DNA of 49,014 bases from Atopobiaceae bacterium (lineage in GTDB: Bacteria; Actinomycetota; Coriobacteriia; Coriobacteriales; Atopobiaceae). The stretch covers positions 1 to 49,014 of the forward strand of contig JAFWMH010000005.1 of assembly GCA_017510785.1 (NCBI GenBank). The letters run 5' to 3'. Below are positions 38,164 through 47,060 of this stretch, in pieces. Position 1 is the stretch's first letter. Each line of letters opens with the position of its first letter. The position numbers were made by a program, and so were the translations under genes. Under the pieces are notes generated by a model. It worked only from the letters and a program-made list of their open reading frames with translations, had not been told where the DNA came from and did no database searches.

Positions 38164-38670
38164 TCAACGAAGAATCATTGTAAGGAAACCGACCACAGCC
38201 GCCGGAATCAGCGCAAACACGACACCGGGAAACAGCATTCCTTTAAGGTGGAACCACTTTTGATGATACGCCTCATCCATAAGCTCCGTTCCCTCTAGCC
38301 GGAACATCGGAAGGTTTGCAAACAGCACCCAGTCAATAAAACATGTGTCGTATATGCCAATCCATGCCATCAGGCAGAAGGCCACGCCGAAACCCTGCCA
38401 AAATGTCGTTGCCCCCGCAAGCAGAGCGCACATAAGCATAACAGCTGTGAATAAGAGAACGCCTACGCCCTTGGTAAGCATCACGCTCTTCGATTGGTAC
38501 GAAACATCCACCCGGTTATGCGTCTTAAAGTATTCCTCTTGGATCTCGGGAGGATAATTGTGGATACTGGCCGCACTATGCTTTCTCTCTCCTCGATACC
38601 CCGCAAAAACGCCAACAGTAAACAACGCCGCAAAAACAACCATCTCGCCCGCCACCACGCCAATGCTCAT
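38164..38670 (-). CDS. hypothetical membrane protein, four helices
   Basis: A 168-residue protein with four hydrophobic segments (about residues 5-23, 64-85, 88-108 and 145-166). A soluble loop at 28-60 contains YPPEIQEEYFKTHNR, and there is a conserved-looking DEAYHQKWFHLKGM before the last helix. I do not assign a family with confidence. It is the last gene of the operon with the histidine kinase, starting 28 bp after the kinase stop, so it may be a target or accessory of that system. Confidence 0.7.
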   Translation of the reverse strand: MSIGVVAGEMVVFAALFTVGVFAGYRGERKHSAASIHNYPPEIQEEYFKTHNRVDVSYQSKSVMLTKGVGVLLFTAVMLMCALLAGATTFWQGFGVAFCLMAWIGIYDTCFIDWVLFANLPMFRLEGTELMDEAYHQKWFHLKGMLFPGVVFALIPAAVVGFLTMILR

Positions 38671-38697
38671 CCCGTCACCTGTCCATCCCGTCGCCCT

Positions 38698-40059
38698 TCA
38701 CCACGCAATAGTTATTATCAATGTGGCGTCGCCAACCGAGGCCTCGATGTGCCATCCGTGCAGCTCCACGATTTCGCGCGTGAGCGCGAGGCCAATGCCG
38801 GTACCCCCGACGGAAGTCGAGTGAAAGCGGTCGAACAGAACGTTGAGCTCCGCGGGAGAGGGTATGTCGCCGTCGTTTTCCACTTCGATGCCCGCCGCGT
38901 CGGAATGAATCGCCACGAAACTCGCGGCATGGCGCATCGCGTTGGAAAGCACGTTTTCCAAGGCATGGGCAAAAAGGTCAACGTCGGCACGCACAACGCC
39001 CGCACCCAAGTCGAGACGCACGTCTATGTTCCGCATGCGGGCAATACCCTCGAAGGGCATCAAACAATCCTGCACAAACTCCGCAACAACCACTTCTTCC
39101 TTTTGGGGCACAATCGCCCCCGCCTCAAGGCGCGACATGTCGAGAATCTGCTCAACCTGCCGACTCATGCGCTCCGTTTCGCGAACGATGGAAGTGCTCG
39201 CATGCTGCTGTTCGACAACGCCGAGCAGCGAACCCTCGGCATAGCCTCGAATGGCAGCGAGAGGCGTTTTGAGCTCGTGAGACATATTCTCGTAGAAGCG
39301 CGTTTGCGCCTCGTTCGCCTCCTCGACATTTTTTCCCGCACGCCAACCAAGCAGAATCGCAATTCCGGTAGTAAGAATTGCGATGGCCACGAACGCGACG
39401 TTCACGAGTCGCATGAGCTGCGTTTGCGCCGTCACGTCAACGTAGGCGATGTAGCGCTCAAATCTGCCATCTTTTCTGGCAACGCCAATCGCCCGCGCGT
39501 AGCACACCCCATGTGCGAGCGCGATGCGCTGCGCGAAGTTCGTTTCCTGGGAATTCGTTTCGCGACGAGACAAAAACCATGCGAGCAAATCCTCTTCCAG
39601 CTCGGTGTTTTGGAGCATCGCATACGCCCCGTCGGGCTCTTCGCCTGAGCGAGTGCCGCCCACGTCGCCACCCGGATGCGTTCCGACCGAATCCCTACCA
39701 CCACGACGTCCGGCGCCAACCTCCCCCGTCGGCACCCCCTCTTCGGACGCAACAAACAAAAACTCGACGGAGCGCGTTGCGAGAGGCGCGTCGCCGCTCT
39801 CCCACCCGATTGCCTCTTCCAAGGAGGCCGTCGCCTCGCGCTCGAGCTGCCACGCCTCGAAGCAGTTGAAGGAGATAATGGCGGCCAGCATGGCAACCAA
39901 TACGCTCACAGCGGCAATCGTCGCCATGCGCCACCGTATGGGTAACTGCGCACCACGCCCCTTGGATGGCCGCACGGGGCACGCCTTGGGCACACGTGGC
40001 CGATGCCCTTGGGGCATACGCACGGGCATACGCACAGACCTTGCTTCGGGTTTCCGCAT
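38698..40059 (-). CDS. membrane sensor histidine kinase
   Basis: A 453-residue class I histidine kinase. ATG at 40059 has AAGGAGTAGGT directly upstream. A basic N-terminus (about 40 residues) precedes TM1 (AAVSVLVAMLAAIISF), an external sensor of about 150 residues with a Gly-rich low-complexity part, and TM2 (LVNVAFVAIAILTTGIAILL). HisKA follows with the phospho-His in ENMSHELKTPLAAIRGY, then HATPase with LENVLSNAMRHA, VENDGDIP and STSVGGTGIGLAL. The response regulator gene is 108 bp upstream on the same strand. Confidence 0.92.
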   Translation of the reverse strand: MRKPEARSVRMPVRMPQGHRPRVPKACPVRPSKGRGAQLPIRWRMATIAAVSVLVAMLAAIISFNCFEAWQLEREATASLEEAIGWESGDAPLATRSVEFLFVASEEGVPTGEVGAGRRGGRDSVGTHPGGDVGGTRSGEEPDGAYAMLQNTELEEDLLAWFLSRRETNSQETNFAQRIALAHGVCYARAIGVARKDGRFERYIAYVDVTAQTQLMRLVNVAFVAIAILTTGIAILLGWRAGKNVEEANEAQTRFYENMSHELKTPLAAIRGYAEGSLLGVVEQQHASTSIVRETERMSRQVEQILDMSRLEAGAIVPQKEEVVVAEFVQDCLMPFEGIARMRNIDVRLDLGAGVVRADVDLFAHALENVLSNAMRHAASFVAIHSDAAGIEVENDGDIPSPAELNVLFDRFHSTSVGGTGIGLALTREIVELHGWHIEASVGDATLIITIAW

Positions 40060-40167
40060 ACCTACTCCTTGGACATTTGCATACGTCAGACCGGACATCA
40101 ACATACGACGGTCGTGGCTTTTACTTGCACCAAGTCCGGGTACTTGTCTGCGCCACAAACTCCCGCC

Positions 40168-40881
40168 TCATACACGAGTGGCCGCCTCGTCCTCCGGCAG
40201 AGCAAGCCGATACCCAAACCCCCACACGGCCTTAATCGCGACTGTGCTCTTCGCGGCGCGCAGCTTCTTGCGCACGTTGCGCACGCACTCGTCGGTCACG
40301 CGGGTCTCCACCTCGGCGGTTATGCCCCACACTTCCTCAAGCAGAGTGCTGCGCGAAACCGCCTCGCCCTTCGCCTCGAGCAAGCACTTGAGAAGCGCAA
40401 ACTCGTTCATGGTGAGCTCGATGGTTTTGTCTTTTACGCAAACCGTATGCGTTGCCTCGCGCATCGACACATCCCCAAACGCAATGCGCTCGTCGGCCTT
40501 CTTCGGCGAACGCCCCATGTCGACACGCCGCAGGAGCGCCTTTACGCGCATCACGAGCATCGCCGGAGAGAAGGGCTTCGTAAGGTAATCGTCGCCGCCG
40601 ATGGCCAGGCCCCTCATGTAGTCCATCTCCGAGTCCTTGGCCGTAAGAATAATGATGGGGACGTCTGAGACGGATCGCAGGTTGCGACACACGGTGAGAC
40701 CATCGGTGCCGGGCATCATGATGTCGAGCACCACGAGGTCGGGTTCGCGCTTGGCAAACTCCTCCGCCAAGGCATCGCCCGTGCTGAACAGGCGCGTCTC
40801 GTAGCCGGCGGAATCGAGAAACGCCCCGAACACCTCAAGCAGTGCCGGGTCGTCATCTGCCAGGTAAATAAGCTGCGACAT
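40168..40881 (-). CDS. OmpR-family response regulator
   Basis: A 237-residue two-component regulator. The receiver has LADDDP (acid pocket), phospho-Asp at 53 in VVLDIMMPGTDG, the Thr in IILTAKD and Lys in LTKPFSP. The C-terminal winged helix of the OmpR/PhoB type has LTMNEFALLKCLLEAKGEA and ends with VAIKAVWGFGYRLA. ATG at 40881 has GGGAGGG upstream. Partner of the adjacent kinase. Confidence 0.94.
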   Translation of the reverse strand: MSQLIYLADDDPALLEVFGAFLDSAGYETRLFSTGDALAEEFAKREPDLVVLDIMMPGTDGLTVCRNLRSVSDVPIIILTAKDSEMDYMRGLAIGGDDYLTKPFSPAMLVMRVKALLRRVDMGRSPKKADERIAFGDVSMREATHTVCVKDKTIELTMNEFALLKCLLEAKGEAVSRSTLLEEVWGITAEVETRVTDECVRNVRKKLRAAKSTVAIKAVWGFGYRLALPEDEAATRV

Positions 40882-41042
40882 GTGCGGTCCCTCCCGTATT
40901 CTAGCGAGGCGTCGCGTTGCTACGCCTCCATTGTAATCGGAAAACCGACGCCCCGCGCGGCAACGTGGCAAGACGGCCGCGCGGGAGGCTTATAACCCCT
41001 AGTAATTATGCGATGCGCTTATGTGAGAAACGCTCTACTAGC

Positions 41043-41897
41043 CTAGCCTTGCTGCTGCGTCGACGCTTCGTTGTTGGCGCTCGCGTTTTGAGAATTGCCG
41101 TCCGGCGTCTGTCCCGAGCCAAAGGCCTGCTCGCGGAGCTCCCTGTAGCGCTGCTCCTCCTCGTCGGTTAGGCCTTCCTTCTCGTACAGGTCCCGGGCCT
41201 TCTCCTCGACGGCCGACTGCTTCTTGTAGAGCTTCTCGAACTCGGCGTAGTCGTCAGCGGAGAGCTTTTCCTTCATTTGCGCCAGATACGCCTTCTCCTC
41301 GAGGTCGCGCACACGCTGCTCGTCCTCGTCCGAAAGACGCGCGCTCTGCTCGAGCTCGTCGCGCTTCTTGTAGAGGTTCTCCAGCTCAGTGCGCTCGTCG
41401 TCGCTCAGGCCGGTGAGGTCGGAGGCATTCCTTCCGTGCATCCCCATACCGCGGCCAAGCCCTCGGTCCATGCCCGGTCCGCCCTTGCCGCGAGGGCCGG
41501 CACCACCGTCTCGCCAACCACCGTTTTTGCCGCCCATGCCAGGTCCGCCGTTGGCTCCGCCGTCTGCATTAGTCGTGTCGCCGGTCGCACCCTTGCTAGC
41601 GGCATCGTCCTTACCCGCGTCGGCCGCGTCACCGGTCGCGCTTTTGTCTGCGGCATCGTCCTTGGCCGCGTCGCCGGTTGCGTTTTTATCGCTCGCACTC
41701 TTGTCGCTTTCGCTTTTCGCAGCGTCGCCCTTCTCGTCCTGCGCGGCGGTTTTCGATGCGTCGCTCTCAGCCGCCTGAATCGTTTCCGCGTGCGCAAAGA
41801 CAGCGGGAACCGCCATTAGGAATGCGCACAGCAAAAAGCCCATTGCCGTGGCCACGACGTGAGACAGTGCGTCGAAGTAGTTGTTGTGTTTGCTCAT
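41043..41897 (-). CDS. exported helical repeat protein, Spy/CpxP-like layout
   Basis: A 284-residue exported or membrane-anchored protein. The N-terminus has a signal or anchor helix (HVVATAMGFLLCAFLMAVPA, then VFAHAE). It is followed by a Lys/Asp/Ala low-complexity region with repeated ATGDAA-type units (about 40-115), a Gly-rich stretch, and four related helical modules: LSDDERTELENLYKKRDEL, LSDEDEQRVRDLEEKAY, LSADDYAEFEKLYKKQSAV and LTDEEEQRYRELREQAF. This resembles the LTxxQ-type helical repeats of Spy/CpxP, although sequence homology is unproven. It is upstream of a two-component system on the same strand (161 bp gap). Confidence 0.75.
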   Translation of the reverse strand: MSKHNNYFDALSHVVATAMGFLLCAFLMAVPAVFAHAETIQAAESDASKTAAQDEKGDAAKSESDKSASDKNATGDAAKDDAADKSATGDAADAGKDDAASKGATGDTTNADGGANGGPGMGGKNGGWRDGGAGPRGKGGPGMDRGLGRGMGMHGRNASDLTGLSDDERTELENLYKKRDELEQSARLSDEDEQRVRDLEEKAYLAQMKEKLSADDYAEFEKLYKKQSAVEEKARDLYEKEGLTDEEEQRYRELREQAFGSGQTPDGNSQNASANNEASTQQQG

Positions 41898-42168
41898 GAT
41901 AGCCACCTTTCACGTTGCCGTTTGTTCGCCGGCTTGCTTCCGACGCTTACGAGAATACGGTGTTGTGGCGGTCAAATCTCTCGTGTGAGTGCAAGAAAAG
42001 TGTCAGGAAATTGTCGGGGCGCGCGGCGGCGCAAACGAGCACAGAAACGACCGTTCATGGTTCATAACCTACCGTTGGCAGCCATTTCCACACTTCCCCT
42101 GCGGCTCCCTGCCCCATAATCGGACCTAGCGCTGCCATCCGCGCGGTTCCCGCAGAATCGGAGATGCC

Positions 42169-43671
42169 ATGCAGCTCAACCTCTCGAGCATCGAATACGC
42201 CTATCCCACCGCAGCGCAACCCGCCCTCCGCGGGGTCTCTGCCACGTTCCCGCAGGGATGGACCGGCATCGTGGGCGACAATGGCAGCGGCAAAACGACG
42301 CTCGCCCTCGTCGCTTGCAACATTCTGCGGCCCGACGCGGGGTTTGTCTCTCCCCCGCTCATCTCCCTCTACTGCGCGCAGGACGCAACCAATCCGCCAA
42401 GCAACCTGGAGGACTTCGCGCTTGCGTACGACGGAAGAGCCGTTCGCCTTCGTCGCGACCTTGTTATAGAAGACGACTGGCCATGGCGTTACGAAACGCT
42501 CTCCGGCGGCCAACAAAAGCGTCTTCAGGTGGCATGCGTCCTATGGGCCGAGCCCGATGTTCTCGCCGTCGACGAGCCAACCAACCACGTTGACACCGCG
42601 ACGAAGAGGGCAATCTCCGCCGCGCTCAAGCAGTTTGGCGGCGTCGGTCTGCTCATCTCGCACGATCGCGAACTACTCGACGTCCTTTGTTCGCAGTGTC
42701 TGTTTGTATCCGACGGCACGGTGACCATGCGGCCAGGCAGCTACACGCAGGCATCCTCGCAGGCAGCACGCGAGCGCGCGGCCGCAACGCACGCAAGGGA
42801 ACAGGCCAAAAAGGAGAGGGCGCGCATAGAGCGGGAGACGCAACGCCGCCGTGAGGAGGCGTCTCGCGCAGCCGGCAAGCGGAGCCTGCGAGGCGTTGAT
42901 AAGCACGACGGAGACGCGCGACACAAAAGGCGCGTGGCAGTGGTCTCTGGCAAGGACGGGCAGGCCGGCAGACTCTCGTCTCGCATGGAGGGCAGGCTGA
43001 AAAACGCCAGCGCAAAACTCGCGGCAACGCGCGTGGAGAAGCGCTATGACGCCGACATATGGCTCGACGCCTCGCCCAGCAGGCGCAAGGTGCTCCTGCG
43101 CATGGAGCCTCAGCTCCTGGCCTTGGGCGGCGAGGCCCAGAACGGCGAGGTTCTGAGCATACCCGCGCTGCACATTGGCAATACGGACCACATTGGCCTC
43201 ACCGGAAACAATGGCACTGGCAAGACGACGCTCGTCAAGCGCATTGTAGCGAACCTTTCTCCAGGCACGAGAACGCTATACATCCCACAAGAGCCCAACG
43301 AGGCGCAACGAACCTCCGCGGTCGCCACCCTACGCGACCTTCCCAGCAATAAGCGAGGACGGGCGCTCTCCATCGTGGCGCAGCTCAACTCCGAGCCGGA
43401 GCGCATCTTGGAGGGAGGCGACATCAGCCCAGGAGAGATGCGCAAGCTCATGCTTGCGCTTGGCATTCTCGACGAGCCCGAGCTCATCATAATGGACGAG
43501 CCCACCAACCATCTGGACATCGGCTCCACCGAGGCACTCGAGCGCGTGCTCGCGGCGTATCCCGGCGCGCTCCTTTTGGTGTCGCACGACACGGCACTCA
43601 TCGAGGCGGCCACCCAAATCCTCTGGCACATCGAAAGAGTTGATGGTGGCTATATTCTTGCCGTATGGTGA
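42169..43671 (+). CDS. ABC-F family ATPase
   Basis: A 500-residue soluble protein with two ABC domains and no membrane part. Domain 1: Walker A GDNGSGKTT, signature LSGGQQKRLQVA, Walker B VLAVDEPTNHVD. A charged Arg/Lys/Glu linker of about 90 residues follows (the P-site tRNA interaction motif position). Domain 2: Walker A GNNGTGKTT, a degenerate signature ISPGEMRKLMLA, Walker B LIIMDEPTNHLD. ABC-F proteins act on the ribosome; several give resistance to macrolides, lincosamides or pleuromutilins. ATG is preceded by GGAGATGCC. A copy of its first bases and leader recurs at 44716. Confidence 0.9.
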   Translation: MQLNLSSIEYAYPTAAQPALRGVSATFPQGWTGIVGDNGSGKTTLALVACNILRPDAGFVSPPLISLYCAQDATNPPSNLEDFALAYDGRAVRLRRDLVIEDDWPWRYETLSGGQQKRLQVACVLWAEPDVLAVDEPTNHVDTATKRAISAALKQFGGVGLLISHDRELLDVLCSQCLFVSDGTVTMRPGSYTQASSQAARERAAATHAREQAKKERARIERETQRRREEASRAAGKRSLRGVDKHDGDARHKRRVAVVSGKDGQAGRLSSRMEGRLKNASAKLAATRVEKRYDADIWLDASPSRRKVLLRMEPQLLALGGEAQNGEVLSIPALHIGNTDHIGLTGNNGTGKTTLVKRIVANLSPGTRTLYIPQEPNEAQRTSAVATLRDLPSNKRGRALSIVAQLNSEPERILEGGDISPGEMRKLMLALGILDEPELIIMDEPTNHLDIGSTEALERVLAAYPGALLLVSHDTALIEAATQILWHIERVDGGYILAVW

Positions 43672-43824
43672 ACGACTCCCGAACATCGAGCAGCCTGCAA
43701 CGCCTTTTTACGCGCCGTCCCAGATAAAAACCCTCTCGAAACCGCCCCCAGATTCTCGTCGGCGAGTTTGCCGCTTTTGTCTCTTCGACGAACAGGGACC
43801 GTCCTCGCTTAGCAAGAGCGGTGC

Positions 43825-43935
43825 TTACTCGTGGCGCCCGGCCTTGAGAATGGCACCCTCAAGCTCCATTTTCTCAAACTCGGCCATGGCTATGGGCACC
43901 TCGCCGAAGAAGGGAGTGAATGGGTTATTTTGCAT
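43825..43935 (-). pseudogene. N-terminal remnant of an AAA-type ATPase
   Basis: A 36-residue reading frame with a good ribosome binding site (AGGAGAG) beginning MQNNPFTPFFGEVP. NPFTPxFGxxP is the usual N-terminus of a family of ATPases in gut Actinobacteria and Firmicutes, but here it stops after the following helix, before any Walker A. It is therefore probably a truncated gene start. Family assignment rests on a short motif and is tentative. Confidence 0.5.
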
Positions 43936-43983
43936 GCGGCACTCTCCTTGATTATTTTTAATATCCTTTAATATCGTGAAGAA

Positions 43984-44130
43984 TCAGTGAACATACGTAT
44001 ATCGCACTTTATAGTTGCGGATCACGAGGTTCACGAACGCCTCGTTCATGTCCTTACAGAGCACGATGCCGATGGACGGCGCCTCGTGGGGTTTGCGCTC
44101 GAACCACAGCTCATACGAGTTACCTGTCGC
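43984..44130 (-). pseudogene. C-terminal fragment of a YhcG/DUF1016-type nuclease
   Basis: The minus-strand frame encodes YELWFERKPHEAPSIGIVLC followed by KDMNEAFVNLVIRN. It matches the PD-(D/E)XK core of YhcG-type nucleases (pattern PtIGliLCk.knE..v.y.l). Only about 45 residues remain of a protein usually over 300 residues, with no start of its own that would give a domain. The AbiH remnant begins directly at its other edge on the opposite strand. Confidence 0.6.
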
Positions 44131-44134
44131 AGAC

Positions 44135-44541
44135 ATGCGTCCCGTCTGGCGGCAGCTCATCGTTATAGGCAACGGCTTCGACCTGGAGTGCGACCTCCCG
44201 TCCAAGTTCGAGGACTTTTTCTCCTCTCGCTATGACGTTTTAGCGCATGCGGAGGAGAAGGCGTCTGTCAAGCAGCCGTGGGGCGCATACCTCGCATCTC
44301 ATGGGCTAACGGCGTGGAACGTCATCATTCAAGCGGCATGTCGCCAAGCGATTTCGCTGCAGTCAAGGGCGAGACCAGTGGCGTTGGTGGTGTGATTCGC
44401 TTCATACTTGACAGCATCGATACCGAGATTGTCACTAAATGGACAGAGGCTGACATCTACAGTTATGCTGAGCGCACATTCGTGCTCAAGCATTGGAATC
44501 CAAATAAGCTGACTGATGTAGTCAAGAGAGTTGATCGTTGA
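44135..44541 (+). pseudogene. AbiH-family abortive infection protein, frameshifted remnant
   Basis: The frame from ATG 44135 reads QLIVIGNGFDLECDLPSKFE then DFFSSRYD, the hallmark N-terminus of AbiH phage-resistance proteins (IGNGFDLxhxLPTxYxDF). After about GLTAWNVII it runs into unrelated sequence and stops at 44395. The reading continues plausibly in another frame (GGVIRFILDSID, SYAERTFVLKHWNPNK) until 44541. AbiH proteins normally exceed 250 residues, so the gene is both frameshifted and truncated. Confidence 0.6.
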
Positions 44542-44671
44542 TATTGCTGCGCCACCACCACTTGGTGTCGGTCGCGGTGATGGCTCTGGGGAATGGCTGC
44601 AATACCGAGCACTACTCACCCCAGAGCCCGTCCACATTTGATTAGTTCACTAGCGGCACCCTTAGCCCGTC

Positions 44672-44757
44672 GTCGGATCTCGTGCTATCATCCGCGCGAG
44701 GACATATCTGCGTGATTTCCCGCAGAATCGGAGGCGCCATGCAGCTCAACCTGCCGC
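44672..44757 (+). pseudogene. duplicate of the ABC-F gene start
   Basis: TTCCCGCAGAATCGGAG(G/A), the following GCCATGCAGCTCAACCT, and an upstream block ending CATCCGCGCG are shared with the ABC-F leader and start (about 42119-42192). The copy is interrupted by a 17-nt difference in the leader and loses similarity about five codons into the gene. It looks like the leftover end of a duplication or deletion event. Confidence 0.6.
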
Positions 44758-44780
44758 ATGTGAATCGACCTAGCTGCAAT

Positions 44781-45041
44781 TCACCACGCGTGCTCGCCCG
44801 AGCTGACCAAACAGTCTATGTCCTCGTAGGCATTCTCAATCGCCTCGGTGTGGTAGCCCCAGTAGCCTTCGAATGTCGTCTGCGTGACGCCGCGCTCGTC
44901 CCACTCCTGCATGACCTCGGGTATAGCCCACAACAACCATTCGTAGTCATATGGGGAAATCGAGATGCTCGACCTCCATCTGTTGGGCACGAGCTGTGTT
45001 TCGGGAGCATCGTCAAAAACTGAAGCTGATGACGGCGGCAC
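44781..45041 (-). CDS. small acidic protein, unknown
   Basis: An 86-residue frame with natural-looking composition: acidic, aromatic-rich (SPYDYEWLLWAIPEVMQEWD, GYWGYHTEAIENAYEDID). No strong ribosome binding site was seen before the first ATG (45041), and no family is recognised. It lies among gene remnants and may be the tail of a lost gene. Confidence 0.4.
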   Translation of the reverse strand: MPPSSASVFDDAPETQLVPNRWRSSISISPYDYEWLLWAIPEVMQEWDERGVTQTTFEGYWGYHTEAIENAYEDIDCLVSSGEHAW

Positions 45042-45051
45042 TTACTCTGGC

Positions 45052-45091
45052 GATTCCTTGTCCACTATAAGGATTCCTTGTCCACTATAAG
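45052..45091. repeat. two adjacent identical 20-bp repeats
   Basis: GATTCCTTGTCCACTATAAG is present twice head to tail (45052-45071 and 45072-45091). It lies between the remnants and the 3' end of the DUF4143 ATPase gene. Confidence 0.9.
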
Positions 45092-45154
45092 ATTACAGCT
45101 CACTCTGAGGAGGAGCCTGACGAACGACATCGTTAGCAGAAGGGACTGCGGTAT

Positions 45155-46534
45155 CTAGGGCTCAGCTGCGGACGTGGCGGGTCGCATGCCCGCCGGAGCC
45201 AAACCCTTTGCAAGGCGAATCGCGTGGTCGGCAAGGTAGAGTGGCACGTTAAGCATATCGTCGTCGAGCGTGAGATTGCGCAGCGACAATCGAAGCTTGA
45301 GAGGCGTCTCGCTAGGGTACTTCCGAGCGTAATAGCGAAGCGACGCGGACTTCACCGCCTCGCCCGACTTCACCTCAATGGGCATGACCATGTCTCCCGC
45401 CAGCACAAGGAAGTCGACCTCATGTCGCGGCTTGTCATTGGTCCAGTAGCGCGGAGCCACATCGAGCTGGCGCAAGAGCGCGCATAGTGCGTGGTTTTCG
45501 GCAAACGCCCCCTTGAACTGGGAGTAAAGCTGTTCCTTGCGTCCGAACGATTCGGGTCCGAGCCCAGCAAGCCTCCTCAGGAGGCCACCGTCGAGGCAGT
45601 AGGCCTTAAAGGCGCCCTCGTCGTGCACGGAGAGGGGGGTGGCTGGACCCGAGCTACGCATGACCCTGTGAAGCAAGCCCGCCCGCTCAAGCCAGAGGAC
45701 CGCGTCCTCGTACTCCCTCGCCCGAGCACCATCGCGCACGATGCCCCAAACGAACTTCTTGTTCTCGCGCGCGAGCTGTGCGGGGAGTGAGTGCCACACC
45801 TGGCTGAGCTTCGCATACATGGCCGCTCCTCCATGTTTGGCAAAGTCACGCTCGTAGGAGTCGAGCAGGTCGGAGAGCGCCCGATCGACCTCACCCCAGC
45901 CACCACCTTCGGCATAGGTTCTCACGACCTCGGGCATGCCCCCGACCGCGAGATAGGCCTGCAGCCTCTCCTCAAGCTGTGATGCAAATACATCGGGAAG
46001 GGGCTCGGGATCGCTGATCTCGGAGCAGAACTCATCGAGGCCGGAACCGCCCGTTGCACGCAGGAATTCCGAGAAGCTCATGGGTCCCATTTGGCGGAAG
46101 GTGACCTTCCCCACCGGGAACGAGCCGTCATCGCGCGCGAGGGCCACGCCAAGGAGCGACCCCGCACAGGCGACGTGCTGCTCGGGCAGCTCCTCGGCGA
46201 AGTATTTGAGGGCACCAAGCGCCGCAGGGCAGTCCTGAATCTCGTCGAGAACGAGCAGCGTTCTCCCGGGCTCAATGTCGCAGCCGAGCGCAAGGCCGAG
46301 GTTTCGCATGATGCGCCGCGGATCGTGGGTTCGTTCGAAAAGCTGTGCGTACTCGCTTGGTATGCCGGGAGCGATATTCTCGAGGGAGACGTAGGCAACG
46401 TTGTCAAAGCTCTTTGCGCCAAACTCCCTGAGCGCCCAGGTCTTGCCAACCTGACGCGCCCCCTTGAGGATGAGCGGCTTATGCCGAGTCGATGCCCCCC
46501 ACTCCTCAAGATTCGCCATGATGTCACGTTGCAT
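45155..46534 (-). CDS. AAA ATPase with DUF4143 domain
   Basis: A 459-residue ATP-binding protein. The N-terminal AAA_14-type domain has Walker A LKGARQVGKTWALREFG, Walker B LLVLDEIQDCPAALGALKYF and sensor region HVACAGSLLGVAL. The C-terminal DUF4143 domain carries a nuclease-like RHEVDFLVLAGDMVMPIEVKSG (E..D...IEVK pattern). ATG at 46534 has GGAAGGACGGAAG upstream; the longer frame from 46666 crosses the upstream dyad and is less likely. Such proteins are common, often mobile, in gut bacteria; function is not settled. Confidence 0.85.
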   Translation of the reverse strand: MQRDIMANLEEWGASTRHKPLILKGARQVGKTWALREFGAKSFDNVAYVSLENIAPGIPSEYAQLFERTHDPRRIMRNLGLALGCDIEPGRTLLVLDEIQDCPAALGALKYFAEELPEQHVACAGSLLGVALARDDGSFPVGKVTFRQMGPMSFSEFLRATGGSGLDEFCSEISDPEPLPDVFASQLEERLQAYLAVGGMPEVVRTYAEGGGWGEVDRALSDLLDSYERDFAKHGGAAMYAKLSQVWHSLPAQLARENKKFVWGIVRDGARAREYEDAVLWLERAGLLHRVMRSSGPATPLSVHDEGAFKAYCLDGGLLRRLAGLGPESFGRKEQLYSQFKGAFAENHALCALLRQLDVAPRYWTNDKPRHEVDFLVLAGDMVMPIEVKSGEAVKSASLRYYARKYPSETPLKLRLSLRNLTLDDDMLNVPLYLADHAIRLAKGLAPAGMRPATSAAEP

Positions 46535-46551
46535 CTTCCGTCCTTCCGAAT

Positions 46552-46602
46552 ATGTGGTTAGACTCACACTTTTCCATTGGCATAATGTGACTCTAACCAC
46601 AT
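46552..46602. promoter_or_regulatory. 17-17-17 bp dyad upstream of DUF4143 ATPase
   Basis: ATGTGGTTAGACTCACA (46552-46568) and TGTGACTCTAACCACAT (46586-46602) are inverted copies with one mismatch, separated by 17 bp. The dyad starts 18 bp upstream of the ATPase start and covers its likely promoter. It is probably an operator. Confidence 0.65.
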
Positions 46603-47060
46603 TTTTGGAAGTCTTGTCGCTCGCAAGGAGCAGCTTAGTCGCAGGATGGTCTTGCTGCTTGCGCACTCGTTATTTTTCAAAAAGCCTGCGGCGCTAATAC
46701 CTGTTGATGCGGCGCTTGTCCTTTAGACCTCTCGAGGTGGCTCGCAAGGGAGGAGTGACCCGCTCAGGATGGTTCGCATCCGGAATCTTGACACGCCTCA
46801 CTCTATTCTTTCGTACAACGCAGACGGGGGGTGTTATTGTTGCATGTGGCGGCAATGTAAACGCCGTAAAGATGCATATGCCGTCCGCTCTCCGAGTACA
46901 ATAGTATGTAATCGTTCTCGCACCACCCGTCAGGTATCTTTATGCATATACTTAAGCTAGCGCGTGCGGCGTGAGGAGGTAGCCATCCCCACGCCAGACA
47001 GGAGATCGAAGAACACAATATGCTACGGCTACAGCGCATCGCCCAACCCGAGGAGGTTAC
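46603..47060. other. intergenic, upstream region of sucrose phosphorylase
   Basis: Apart from TATACT at 46947-46952, without a matching -35, no clear promoter was found. No operator resembling LacI-family sites for sucrose genes was recognised. No gene is seen. The ribosome binding site of the next gene ends the region. Confidence 0.5.

Noticed and set aside
44278..44541. Independent 87-residue gene
   Set aside because: The frame starts inside the AbiH remnant without a ribosome binding site and reads like the continuation of that protein after a frameshift.
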